From positions 24,245,612-24,309,611 of the forward strand of contig OX421497.1 of the NCBI GenBank assembly GCA_949126835.1: DNA of 64,000 bases, read 5' to 3'. Below are positions 13,601 to 26,100 of this stretch, one piece after another; position 1 is the stretch's first letter, and the number at the start of each line of letters is the position of its first letter. The notes under the pieces are model-generated. The model was not told where the DNA came from. It did not search any database and was given only the letters and a program-made list of their open reading frames with translations. A program made the position numbers and the translations under genes. This stretch comes from Anisus vortex. Taxonomy: Eukaryota > Mollusca > Gastropoda > Planorbidae.

Positions 13601-15133
13601 TATTTTTGTTTATATTTCTATAGTAATTAAACCAAAGAATATGTCATTTGCAACTAGTAAAGTACCCTTCGGACCATACTGATCATTGGGCCGGTGAAGC
13701 AGCGTTCATCAGTTTCTGTGGCCACGGCATACTAGGGGATGTGTGGCCAGCACAATGCCCAGCCACCTTTACTTTACCCCAACTAATGGCAGGTACCCAT
13801 CAGAGCAGGATAGACTCAGGGGCACACTCAAGTTCCTGGAAAAAAACCTAGCCTCCATCAGGATTCGAACCCAGAACCTTCATATTGACAGTAAAAATCT
13901 TGTAAGAAAATTCTGAAAATGGCTAGAAAGATGTATAGAAAAGTGAAAATGTTTTTCTGAATTGAATAAAAATAAAAAGTAAGGGACAATGATCTATTTT
14001 TACATTTCGCAATCTCAGAAATCAGTAGGCGCCTACGTAGTTTTTGGAAATGCATGCATATATTTGAAAAGAAAATGTCCCTGTCCCCCTAAAAAAAAGT
14101 GTGTATGACTAGAGGAATAAATCTACATTAACAGGGGTGCTTGGTAATATATTCTGTGTCAGTATAACACATTTTTTTAGTTATCTTAGAAAGCTTTTTA
14201 AAGCAGTCTTATTGACTCTAATGTGTATAGTTCACATAAATAAAATGTTTAATTAATTATACTAAAAATACCTTTCTTTGGAAAAATTGCTGCTACAGGT
14301 GTATAATGAACCATATGATATAAATTTGGATCAACAAACTGATCTAAATGTATCAATCTTGTTTTTGAAACTGATGCAAATCCATGATCACTGGTAATAA
14401 TTACATCCATCCTATCTAAGAGTTCATTTTCTTTTAACCGTTTTAGTAGATACCCAGTAAGATCATCTGCATATTTTATCATTTTGGTCACATTTTCTGA
14501 ATCAGGGCCACTTAAATGAGCGGTGTGATCTGGTTCTGAAAAATAGAGCAGCCCTAAATTGATTGGTTCTGCACTTGTGAACCAACTAATCATTTCATCA
14601 ATTCTGTAGTAATAATCAACATTCAAATTGAAGGGCATATGGTGTGTTGGACGAATTCCTTTGATTGCATTTTCAGCTCCCCACCACATTATACTTCCAC
14701 TTCTTCCATTGTGATTTTGTATTTGATTAGTGACCCAAATGGGTTCCACTCCGGTGTCATAGTATCTTGGATCATTCTTTGCATCCTTATCTCTATATAA
14801 TGGTATGTAAGTTTCATTGATAGCTTCGTCAAACATATCATTCTCAATAATACCATGGCTTTCAGGGTGAAGACCTGTGACGATAGACCAATGGTTAGTC
14901 AGCGTCGAAGTAACAAATTCATTTTTTAGTCCTTCTGTTGCATAGACCCCTCTGTTAATGACAGAATCTAAATGTGGAGTATGTGTTCGATTTAGGTAAT
15001 CCCATCTAAATCCATCATATGATACTATTAGCAGCAATTTATTCTGTTTCATAATCCAGAAATATAGTACATGAGTGAATGCCAATAAACAAAATGAGCA
15101 AATGCAAATAATGCAAAGACGTTCAAATTTCAT
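10669..15133 (-). CDS. ENPP4/5-like ectonucleotide pyrophosphatase/phosphodiesterase, 469 aa
   Basis: Four exons on the minus strand: 15133-14272, 13496-13308, 11527-11294, 10793-10669. Lengths sum to 1,410 nt with matching phases (469 aa plus stop), the size of ENPP4/ENPP5. A hydrophobic N-terminus (residues about 7-27) acts as signal peptide or anchor. The fold is the alkaline-phosphatase superfamily. Expected metal ligands are visible: Asp40 (SYDGFRWDY), nucleophile Thr77 (TSTLTNHWS), Asp202/His206 (EPDHTAHLSGP), Asp249/His250 (TSDHGF), His354 (AGNHGYDN). The last exon encodes one membrane segment (about residues 430-448) and a short Cys/Ser-rich tail, as in type I membrane ENPPs. Predicted role: extracellular hydrolysis of nucleotide or dinucleotide phosphodiester bonds. 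Subtype and substrate cannot be read from sequence. All catalytic residues are present, so it is probably active. Confidence 0.93.
10915..11015 (-). repeat. tRNA-derived SINE fragment in ENPP intron 3
   Basis: On the minus strand, ggtcatgcggttagttcac resembles a tRNA A box and gcgggttctatccctgcc a degenerate B box about 35 bases later. A non-tRNA tail follows. It does not fold into a full cloverleaf, so I call it a SINE head and not a functional tRNA gene. Confidence 0.55.
13655..13892 (-). repeat. tRNA-derived SINE in ENPP intron 1
   Basis: The minus strand carries the B-box match gggttcgaatcctga near 13870, followed by a body shared with 19251-19505 (for example ccagcacaatgcccagcc and tttactttaccccaactaat in plus orientation). 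The A-box end is truncated. The poly(G) run at about 13563-13579 is a separate microsatellite. Confidence 0.75.
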
Positions 15134-15593
15134 GTTGACTAATGAATGTTGTCACTTTACTATAATTAAACTTTAAATGTTGCTAAAGTTATGTTCACAA
15201 GTCTAATCAAAAGATGCACAAGTTATGCCAGCCTTAGTCCAGTGCCTTAGCATGACTCAAGTAATCTTGTCTAATGACTAGACTGATCAATTCAATGTTA
15301 CATTGAATGTAAATGTAAAGCTGACTAGCAATTTGTTCGAGTTTGGGCAACTTTGGCATAGTTTAGTAAACATTTTATGCCTTATAATTTCAAACTTTAT
15401 TTAAAGTAGTTATTTAACATTATGATTATGAAAAAGATTAAAAAAACTTAGACTTGGGGACTTAGATCATAGATGTCTCTTAGACTTAGACTAGTTAGTA
15501 AGTAGCCAGGCTTAGGCTAGCCGTAGAGTTAGGCGTTATAGGACGTTGACGTTAAGCCTACTATTACTACTATAGGCTATAATTATATAAATA

Positions 15594-16074
15594 AAAACCA
15601 TGCTTTTGGTGCTGTTTGACAATTGATTTCAACATCGACAGCCAGTTCTGGTCTTTTAGAGATTAGTTTATGAGTCAGAGTTATGAGTATGATGAGGAAT
15701 CCGTTTCAAAAGTGAGTAGGCCTATAGATCAGTGAAGACTTATAAATAAACAGAGATACAAATAGGGAAAAAAATGTTTTTTATTCAATTAGCTGTGTAA
15801 TATAAACCAATAATAGAATTCGAAAGAATTAGAAAAAAATAGACTATTTTTAGTATAGTCGACTCATAGTGTTAGTCGCGTTTGGTTAAATTTAGCTTTT
15901 GTTTATAAAATAAGTTAGTCAAGAGTTGCGTCCTTGGTTATTAAAAAAACACAATGCGGAAATTCGTAAAAAACAACAACACGAAAATTCTTTTGCATCA
16001 TCAAGCAATTAGCCTGATCAGGATTATAAATAGGTGATTCTTCAAATCTGACATTCATAATCCATCGCCTTGTA
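15594..16074 (+). repeat. Dispersed repeat, copy 1 (inverted relative to 26433-26750)
   Basis: Blocks such as tgtttgacaattgatttcaa, gccagttctggtcttttaga, gagttgcgtccttggttatt and gacattcataatccatcg reappear in reverse complement within REV3L at 26433-26750, in the same order. This copy has extra sequence around 15680-15850. No reading frame or clear terminal repeat was found, so the class is unknown. Confidence 0.75.
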
Positions 16075-16084
16075 AGTTCTGTCT

Positions 16085-16660
16085 CACCCAGCTCTGATTA
16101 TTTCGCACATTTGGAAAGTTGTCCAACCAACCAACTCTGATTATTATCAGGTTTGTGAAGTAGTCCCAGTGCACACCCAGCTTTGATTATTTCCCAGGTT
16201 TGGGAAGTTGTTTCCAGGATTTTGGAAAGTTGTCCCAGTGCACGCCCAGCTCTGATTATTTCCCAGGTTTGGGAAGTTGTCCCAGTGCACGCCCAGCTCT
16301 GATTATTTCCCAGGTTTTGGAAGTTGTCCCAGTGCACACCCAGCTTTGATTATTTCCCAGGTTTTGGAAGTTGTCCCAGTGCACGCCCAGCTCTGATTAT
16401 TTCCCAGGTTTTGGAAGTTGTTTCCAGGATTTTGGAAAGTTGTCCCAGTGCACGCCCAGCTCTGATTATTTCCCAGGTTTGGGAAGTTGTCCCAGTGCAC
16501 GCCCAGCTCTGATTATTTCCCAGGTTTGGGAAGTTGTCCCAGTGCACGCCCAGCTCTGATTATTTCCCAGGTTTGGGAAGTTGTTTCCAGGATTTAATTT
16601 TGGAAGTTGTCCCAGTGCACACCCAGCTTTGATTATTTCCCACGTTTGGGAAGTCCCGGA
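16085..16660. repeat. 47-bp minisatellite upstream of the ENPP start
   Basis: Units contain gtcccagtgcacgcccagct followed by ctgattatttcccaggtttg. Some units carry an extra block of about 22-25 bp (tgtttccaggattttggaaa). About eleven units fill 16085-16660. Open frames on both strands here are artefacts of the repeat. Confidence 0.9.
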
Positions 16661-18540
16661 AAGTGTCATCCCAATGCACAACTAGTAACTAGCTCTGGTA
16701 CGGTACCGTTATGTGATTCACTTAAAGGGAAAGCAGATGTGGGTCTCACAATCTTAATATAGAATAAACACATAATATGATGTACGCTGCTTCCCTTGCT
16801 TCATGGGCAAAAACATCTGTATAAAAAAATGTGCACTCATGTTTAAATTATACCAATTTGATCTAAAAGGCATGTGAATCAGAGTGCATTTGAATGTTAT
16901 GTATGAATATGTATAAGACTAAGACTTTTAAATGTACAGAATGTTATTTCTGTTGTACCTGGTAGAGATTATTTACAGAAGTGAACCGTAAAACACCAAG
17001 ATACTTTAATGTGAAGCACAAATAAAAAAAAAAACTTTTTTGTATAACAACAGAGCTTTAAGTAAATTTGCCTACAACATGAATCAAGTTGTAGCTAAAT
17101 TTGTTTCATAAACACAGGCTAAACTCCACAACTAAATAATTTAAAATATTTCTTAATGAAACTAAACAAAATGTGTATGTATAAACATTTTTATTAACAC
17201 GATACATAATGAATGATTAGTCTACATAATATGCAATAATAAAGATTATATACAAATCAAAATGCAACTAAAAAACAACTGTCTAATAGAAAAATGAAGT
17301 AAATAATTTCAGTACTCTGAAATGTAGTAACTTTGGTCAAGTAAAAAGATTATGAATTTTTATTAAATACATTAAAAATATGATCATTGAGTAAAATAGA
17401 AAGATATCAGGCCTTACAATCAAAAATGCATTTTTTTTTTAAACCCACAATAACGAACAAGTTATAAAAGCCAATCCTTGAGCCAATGTATATATATATA
17501 TTTATAATATGTTTGAAAGTAAATCATTATGTGAAGAGTGATTGGCAAACATTATGACTATAATAAAGTATAAAGACATGACATTGGAAACAATTCATTA
17601 ACAATTTGAGGAGGTGAACCAATGAAAGACAATGTTTGCCTGAAGTGGTTAGCAGTACTTTTTTTTTTGGTACACTATCAATTCTATCATAGTAAACTTA
17701 GACAGTTTGACAGCATCGTAATATAATGCAAAGGTATAAAAGTTAGTATAAAAAGATATTGAACAAAAAAATAAACGAAGGCTATACAGCTTATGTACAT
17801 ACATGTTGCCAAAATAAAAATCACAACAATCTAAATCAAGGCTAAAGAGAAAATGTTGAAGTCAAGCTTATGACAGTAACTTCATGAGATTCATGGCTTA
17901 AATGAAAACTTTGTACATCTTAACAAGCTCTTAACAACTGTAAGCTTAGGTTATTCCTTGATGTATACATGTCTAGAATAAGTGAATGTATATATAAGAA
18001 TTTCAAAACTTAGTATAACTATGCAATAATTACAGTTCAAAATCAATGTATACATTTACAATGTAAAAAAAATCCTTCAATTCACAGTTTGAAACTGTGA
18101 CAACTTAAATAATAAACTATATTCTCACAGCATACCAACTTTTGTTTGAACTAGACTAACCATCTCACTAGCTTTAATTTTAAAACAAACTATAGTTCTA
18201 ATGAAGTATGGATTTGTAGTGAAATTAAGTTTCAGGAGCATGGGTTTTGCTTGAATGCTAATACTTGTGATTTATCCATCCAAATTTACTGTGTGAAAAC
18301 TAAAATTCAAGTTTGCTGCCTGAAAATAAGTGAACAGTTTAATCAATGTAAATAAAATATGTGGACAAGAAATGTCATAAAGAGAAAAAAACTCAAGTAA
18401 ATACATAGAATTAGAATAAACATGTAGGAATTATTTTACACTACAGCTACCTAAACAATTCATAGTAGTAGATTATTTCTCAAAAGTTCAATCTAAGAAT
18501 GCCAGTTACAGCTACCTGGCAATTGTGATAAACTGATATA

Positions 18541-20103
18541 TTAGAATAGCAAAACTTTCTTGAGAACTTCACGGAGATAATCTGCTCTTGAAAGGTCATG
18601 TTGTGCAGTGTTTCTCCTAAATAGAATTGGGCAATCCAGTGAAATACAATTTTGTTCTTTATCTTGAGTTCCTTGACATGTGTAGCAGATCTGTGCAATA
18701 AAAATGTGTTTTATTAGAACATATAAAATTATAACGTTTATAAAGAATGAATAGCATCTAGAAATATACAGAGTTAATTTGTAAATATAAAACAAAAGGT
18801 TGTAGTGGTCTGCATATCTTGAGATTTTTCTGCTGGTCAGATAGATGTTCCTATGGCTTTTTGTTATTTTGTTTCAATAGTCTATGCGTTCAGTTATTAC
18901 CATTATATATCTTTAGCCAAGTAGTTGTCAGTATCAGCAAGAGAGAATGAACAAGTTAATGTTACAGATCAATGCACCCACCTGAGTGAGCCACTGGTAA
19001 GTTCTATCCCAATGGTGCATCTTTGTAGTTAGTTTAAAGACAACTGCCTGTGAGTCTTTACAACAATTGTCACAAATTGGCTTTTTTGTTGGCACATCAC
19101 AGACAGGACAGTTGGATGCATTATAAAATTGGGAAATTATTCCCTGTGGACAGACAATCAGAGTTGGTTAAAAAACATAGTGAAGCATTTTTGAACAAAT
19201 TATTTTATGTTACTACTTGCTATGTATTTGACATTTATAACAGTAAATAAGAACCCTTTGGGACCAAACTGATCATAGGGCCAGTGAAGCAGCATCCACC
19301 AGTTTCTGTGGCCATGGCATACTAGAGGATTGTGTGGCCAGCACAATGCCCAGCCTCCTTTACTTTACCCCAACTAATATCAGGTACCCATCAAAGCTGG
19401 GTAGACCCAAGGACACACTCCAGTCCTGGGAACAAATCCTAGCCTTCACAAGGATTCGAACCCAGGCCAGAACCTTCAGTATGCCAGCCAATCGGCTCAG
19501 CCACTGTCCAATATATATAACATAGCTGCCGTCATTTCAGGATTTAGAAAGTGGGGCAGATTTCAAACAACACAACATAACATTCAAAACAATATATTTT
19601 AATTTATATTATATATTATTATACGCATTTATATTAAAATATAATTGCAACCTATATAATTTTTTCAGTCAAGTACATAAAATGAAAACATGACAGAAAC
19701 AACAAATATGTTCCTTACAGTTAACACAAATGACAGAATGAAATTGGAACTTAATTTGTCATATCTCCTTAATAAGAAGAAGTTTTACGTTTTTTAATTT
19801 CATTATACACTAAAGTTTAATTGTTTTTAAATAGAGAAATACAACATTTAGCAGGACAGTTATAGAAAATTTAAAACAAAGGTCTATTTATTAAGAGGCA
19901 TTAAAAGCAATAAGGATAATTTTTGCTAATTTTTGTTTTAATTCTAGTAACATTGTTACTGTGTTGCCTAGTTACTTCATCTTTAAAAGTATATATACCA
20001 ATACATTGATATAGAGATGTTAATGACACTATTTACCTGTTTGGTTGTATTGATTGTACTTGACATAGGAGCCAAACGAATCACTTTAGGCATATTCTGA
20101 TAC
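18541..20103 (-). CDS. REV3L: REV3L exons 33-35: C-terminal CysA zinc and CysB Fe-S cysteine clusters
   Basis: Exon 34 (19143-18982) carries CPVC and CDNC, the four-Cys CysA zinc module. Exon 35 (18690-18541) carries ICYTC then CISLDC, the four Cys of CysB. In known polymerase zeta, CysB binds a 4Fe-4S cluster and POLD2/POLD3. The protein ends in LREVLKKVLLF, close to the conserved end of vertebrate REV3L. A SINE lies in the intron before exon 34. Confidence 0.93.
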
Positions 20104-23100
20104 CTGATAACAATAGCATTGATAAAAGACAATGTCATTTAAACTAATAAAAATGTTGCCTAGAGACTATGTTAAAACTATTGTTTTTCTTCTTTAAATT
20201 TACTTTACAAGTCTAGTTTGAAAGAAAAAATATTTAATTAAAAAAAAATATCTCTATATATTTACCAGTTAAAGACATTAGCACCAATTAGTGAAAAGAT
20301 TCTGTCCAAAGGTGGTAAAATGTGTTTGGTAATGTAGTAATTTGCATTCAGTCGGAGAGTGGCATCAGTGATCAACTCCAGAGGTTCCCGTACAAGCTGA
20401 ATTAAGGGAAGTCCAGGACTGCCATTAATAATTACATAGGGCACTCTTTCTCCAATACGAGGCTCAGATCTGCGATCCACCTTTACACGATGTCTGAAAA
20501 TATTTGATTAAATGAGATCCTTAAAGGAATCAACAACAAATCAAGCTAAAAAGAGATATTGGGTGTGGGAAGCAAAAAAAATATAATTAAATAGCTTTTC
20601 AAAAGCCATTTAGTTTCAGTGGAATTTATTAAGTGTATTGATTTTTTTTCAAACTTTGCTTTCAATGTTTATAATTAGGAATGAGCAGCTTATTTTTACC
20701 TGGCAATCTCTAGTGACGGAACACAAGCTGCTGGTTTGTATCCCATCAGGCCTCGAAATTCTTTGGCAAAAATAAGGTCCTGAATGCTAACTTTACCATC
20801 TAACAGCTTGCGCAGCTGACGAGTGACATAAGACTTGACCCGAGACAAATCATGAGTAGTAAATAATACTTTAATAGTACGCTCCAATATCTGAAAGTAA
20901 ATGGTTATTTTGTTAATTTGTTGGCCAACTGTAAAGCTATACTATATCTAGTTAAAACATTAACTGCCTGTATCCCATTTCCCTGCATTGCCTGGTGGTC
21001 TTTTATCCCGCATTGCCCACTATACGGTCAAAGTAAAACAAAGACAGACACAATTTTAGGCTTAAAATATCTAGCTGTAGAAAACTTATAAGGTAGAATA
21101 GCTCTGGGAAGTTAATGGCTTATTAACAACTAATTTAAACAAGCATAGTACAAAATGAGTTAGCAATAGTCAAACTTGTGAAGGGGAATATATTATTAAG
21201 AAGTTGTACAATTTTACATATTTTTATAAACATAAAAATAAGTAATTTTTATAAACATAAAAATAAGTAACAAAAAAAAGATAGAGAAACAAAAATAGAT
21301 TTTAGGATATAACAATGAAAAAAAAAATTACTAAGTAGGGTTGATTTAAATAATAGAAGACATGATTAATACATGTAGTTCTAGTAGTTCCCAGGTGTAT
21401 TTTAGTAAGACTTGTTCAACCTTTGTGTTATATTCTATAACTAATAACTAGGGGAAATTTCTGTTACTAAAAATGGATTACTCCCCTTGACTAGACCTGA
21501 TGAATGTAAACTCTCTCACACTACCAGTATTTCAATCTTCTCTTAGAACATCTTTACCTTGCTGACAGCACTGCAAGAATCTCTCCTCACAGTCTCTATC
21601 CCCTTAGCATCAAATATAGGTTCTTTTTGCTCAGGTGTTTCATACATGTAGCCAAAATATCTTTTCTTTGTTTGCAGAACACATGGGAGATAAACCTGAC
21701 ACAGATTATAAGTACACATATTATTTGTATTCCATTGAAAACAAGTGATATCAACTTTGCATTTGTATCAGCAAAAGCTAATAATCTTATTTTTTTACAA
21801 GCATATTATTTACCATAATAATAATTCACTTAAAATTATCACTAGATTTCGATCACATAAAATTATGGTTTGTCAAGAAATGTAATGCTGAAAATGTGTA
21901 AAGAAGAATACCTTTTCAAATTTCAATTTCATTGGGCTGGGAAATATCTGTGTAATAGTATCAGCAATTTCATTGCCTAATTTGAATGCTTCATCTTTAG
22001 TGCGACCAGGAAAATGGATAAATAGACTGTTCATCCAGAAAAGAAAAATAGAAATTGTATTTCTTGCTTTTCAGAAATTATCAACTATTTTTTTATAAAT
22101 GAAAACAAATCCTCAAATTTAATGGCATTTTCTGTTAATAATTTTTAGTCAAAATAAGTTAATAATATAGACAAAATCTATCCCTTCCTAAATGTTTTGC
22201 TTACCTATCTGTATCTCCATAGACCACACGAGCTTGCCATTTGGGTGTATTCCTTACCAACTCAATGGCTCTTTCAAGGCTTTCTCTTGCCTTTCTGACT
22301 ATGCTGTCTCCAACTTCAATGCAAGGCATGCGGCCAGAGAAGCTGGCCCCAGTGTATCCATAGGTGACATTTGATATCAATTTAAGCCCTAACTGCCGAG
22401 CATTCAACATTCTGAACAGATCCTGAAAACACAAGTCATATGAGCTGTGAAATACTCCTCTGTTGCATAGGATAAACTAAAACAGAACTATTAACTATTA
22501 CATAATGACTATAAACATGGACATAGATTGATTTACCTTATCATCTTTACTTCCTTTCATTGACTTTTTCACCATAAGCCTAGTGGAAAGGATTTCTTCC
22601 AGCATTCTGTAAAATAGTTTTGGCCACAAAGTTTAGATAAGTAAATGCTCTAATAAACATGATGCTATTTCACGAGATAAGATTCATAGAGTAGAATATT
22701 GTTTAAAATTAAAATATGTATTGCTTGCTTGCGCCAGAATTTTTAACAAAATTCTGTCTGCATAAAACAATGTAAAGTAAGTCTAAGCTTACTAAAAAAA
22801 GAATCCAATGTGACAACATAAACTGTTTGTACAAAATATAATTTCAACATATTAATAAAAATTTTTTACTCTGTTCAAAAAACCATTAGTTTTTCATCAA
22901 CAGATATAGGCTGTGTATTTTTAGAAATTATTTTTTGACATTGATAAAATTCACATCCCCATCCTCTCATACTTATTTTGTTTTAAATTTGATATTTTGT
23001 AGCTCTTCAAAATGTATTCAAATACTGACTTGGGTAAAATTCCTTTTCGAACTGAAGACTTGACAAAAACCACACCATTGGGTGAGATAGTAACTTGGTC

Positions 23101-26100
23101 TTGAATTTTCTAATGATACAGACATGAGTAAATAAATTGTAGGAAACAAGCAGCAAATAAAAATTTTTTGCAGGTATTACAAAGTACTTTAAAATAATAC
23201 AAATAAATTACCTTCAAAGTCCTGGGTTCAACATTCAATGTTGAGCAACCAAATTCAAATGAACCATCACTAAAAATAATTAACAATGTATTTCAATTGA
23301 CATATCAATGTTTAATAAGTGCATACAGAACAAATTTAAAGCAAAATGAGCCAAAGTCCAATAACCAATTTTTTATCTACATTAACCAATATATCTTTAC
23401 ATACTAAATGATATTTGTAGCTACTTACACAACTCAAAAACATCTGAGTAAAAAAAAACTATTTTTAGAAGATTTTAGATTTTTTTTTTAAACTTACTTT
23501 ATTTTTTCTAAACAATCCAATCTCCCTAAACAAGTGGAATAGCAATAATTGTAGGCTATCATTATTGACGGGTAAAGAGACTGGAAATCTAGCACCACCA
23601 CAGGGCCAGTGTAGTACTTGGATTCTGGCTCAAGAGTTAGAGGAATACACTCTGCAGCTCTTTGTCGTGCCCTTTGATTTATGCTGGGCGATACACAGAC
23701 ATAGTTCTGGGCCCTGGCAAAACGCAGCATCATGGACTCAACTCTAATCTGAAAATGAATGTAGCGTAACACATTTAACAGCAATGATTGCAAATATTTC
23801 ATTTAGCTGTATAAAGGGTTCTTATTCTAAAATCATTTCACAAACTAATGTATACAAGTGAAGTGTCTTAATGTATACAGGAATTGTATATGGGCAGACC
23901 AAATATTAGTGAATATTTTGTAATTCCCATAGAGCTGTTAGAATAATTGAAGAAAAAAGAAGCATGATAGGACTCCTTAAAATAACTCAAGTTATTGCCT
24001 TGTTGACATGTCAACTTTTCCCCCTGCTTTGTCCCTTTTAGCAAAATTCACACATACTTTCCCAAACCTTTGTCAGTTTTCACAGATATTCCCTGTTTAC
24101 AGATTTGAGAAAAAGAATTTAAGGCTGCTAAGAACACTAAAAAGTAAAACTTCATTAAAACATTGCATATAAAAACTGCCACATCAAGAATAAGATATTG
24201 TATTCTTATAGTTTCTATAAAGGATTATATTTATATTATTTTTTTTGAAGTGTTTGGAAATTTAGCAACATTTTGTTCAATGCAAATATATTAAGAAACT
24301 AACTTACTTGAGTACCTCTTGAAAGCACATCATAAAATTCTATTCCATAAATTCTGGCAAATTCACTTGTTTTACCAATGATATCCAGCTGAGTAATAAT
24401 CTCCAACTGACCTTTCACTCTTTTTAAATAATGCTCAAAAACTCTCCATCTGAAAATTATAATAAATTGTTGGAAATTAGAAATAAACTTTTTTAAAGAA
24501 ATGGTATCTCATAACTTTTCCTATACACATTTTTATATTCTAGATGATCTAAGTTGTAACCCAGAAGCTATATAGTTGATATCTCATCAATAACAGTAGT
24601 CTTTCATATTTATAATAAAAAAACAACTTTACCTCTGCACAGAGTTGTTTTTGTACCAAACTGTCAGACAATGAAATGAATATAGAGGAATACGACGATG
24701 AAGTATGTGATAAGCAGCATTCTCAAATGTGTAGCTATTTAAAGCAACCTGAAGAAAAATAACAACATGCAATTCAACTTTGTATGTTCCGTACATCCAA
24801 GCTAGTAACGTCGATACATTCATGGAAGCTATTGGCCGAAAATGAAGCAGTAACAAAATCACCAATTAAAATTATTATCCTTTGAAAAGTCTAACGAAAA
24901 TTTCAATTGATATTTTAAAAAATACATCGTCTAACATAATAAGTCATCCATGTCTAAATAAGTTATATGTATTTTAATTAAATGCTATAGTTGACAATTA
25001 GCCCCTTCCCCCATTAAATATATATATAACCTAATTCAATCTAAAATGAAATAAAAGCTACAAAAAAAGCCTACCTCATGCCTAAGAATTTGCCAAAGAT
25101 TCAACACTATCCTTCCAGTGATACGCAGTTCAGACAAGTGAGGGTCTGGCTCACTTTTCATCTTCTTTTCTTTTATTTCTAGGCAAGGAATTTGACAACT
25201 TTTTATTATTCAATGAATCAACTATTTGACTATACCAAAGAATATTTGAATTAATTATTGAAATAGATTTAGTTAAAATAGAGAAACATAGAATGTCTAT
25301 TCACCTTGTGCTCTAGCTAGACCAGAGGGCAGATCTATCTTTAAGTATGCAGCTCGCTGGGCAATATAACCCCATGACAACATCTGGATCTCAAAGCCAA
25401 CAAGAATATCTGGGTCAAAACTGAAAATGGAAAACAATTCTTTTTTTACTCCCTTTATTTAACTTGTATTTTCTGTCTGTCTGCTTGCTTGCTTGTTAGC
25501 AAAACTTTGCATCGATGTTTCGACCACTTCCCGTCGTCCAAACGAGCTGAAACTTGGGCAGCAGACTTGTCCAGACTAACAATACATTCTATCAAATTTT
25601 CAGCATCGTAGCCTTTGGAATAGTCACGAAATCCTTCGACCAATTTACGAATCGTAGATAATATTATATGTAAAACATGGCTGCCTCTACTGGAAGAGAT
25701 GGTAGTAAATAAACTTTTCGAATATACTTATATACTATTTGTTGTAAGTTTGTACAAAGTTTTTGTGGTCTAGTGGTTATGACTGTCTGCTTTCAACTTG
25801 GCTGTCGCAGGTTCTACATCTCCACTTTTTTATTATTATTCAACTTTAGTAAAACGACATACGTAAATACGCTAAATACATATGTTTCATTTCCAGTAGT
25901 CTATCAATCATTTAATTACATGATGGTAAACTTAGTTTGCAAATAAAGGGAGTATGATAAAAACTGTGTTTTTATGGTTTTCTTGTTTCTTCTCTAGCAT
26001 ATTCACTTGGAGACTCAATATAGATCCTTATTGAGACCCTTGGACTTGTACCAAATGCATTTATCACAAAGAAATGAAGGACAAAATGATGAATCACTCC

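Larger units (their letters stand above)
15134..18540. other. Region between ENPP 5' end and REV3L stop
   Basis: 15134-15590 is ENPP upstream sequence; no promoter motif was called. A dispersed repeat and a minisatellite follow. 16690-18540 is AT-rich, and the part next to 18541 is probably REV3L 3' UTR. A complement AATAAA (tttatt, 17190-17195) is one possible poly(A) signal, but several AT-rich alternatives exist. Confidence 0.5.

Noticed and set aside
16098..16681. Several frames on both strands rich in Trp/Cys/Asn
   Set aside because: Artefacts of the 47-bp minisatellite.
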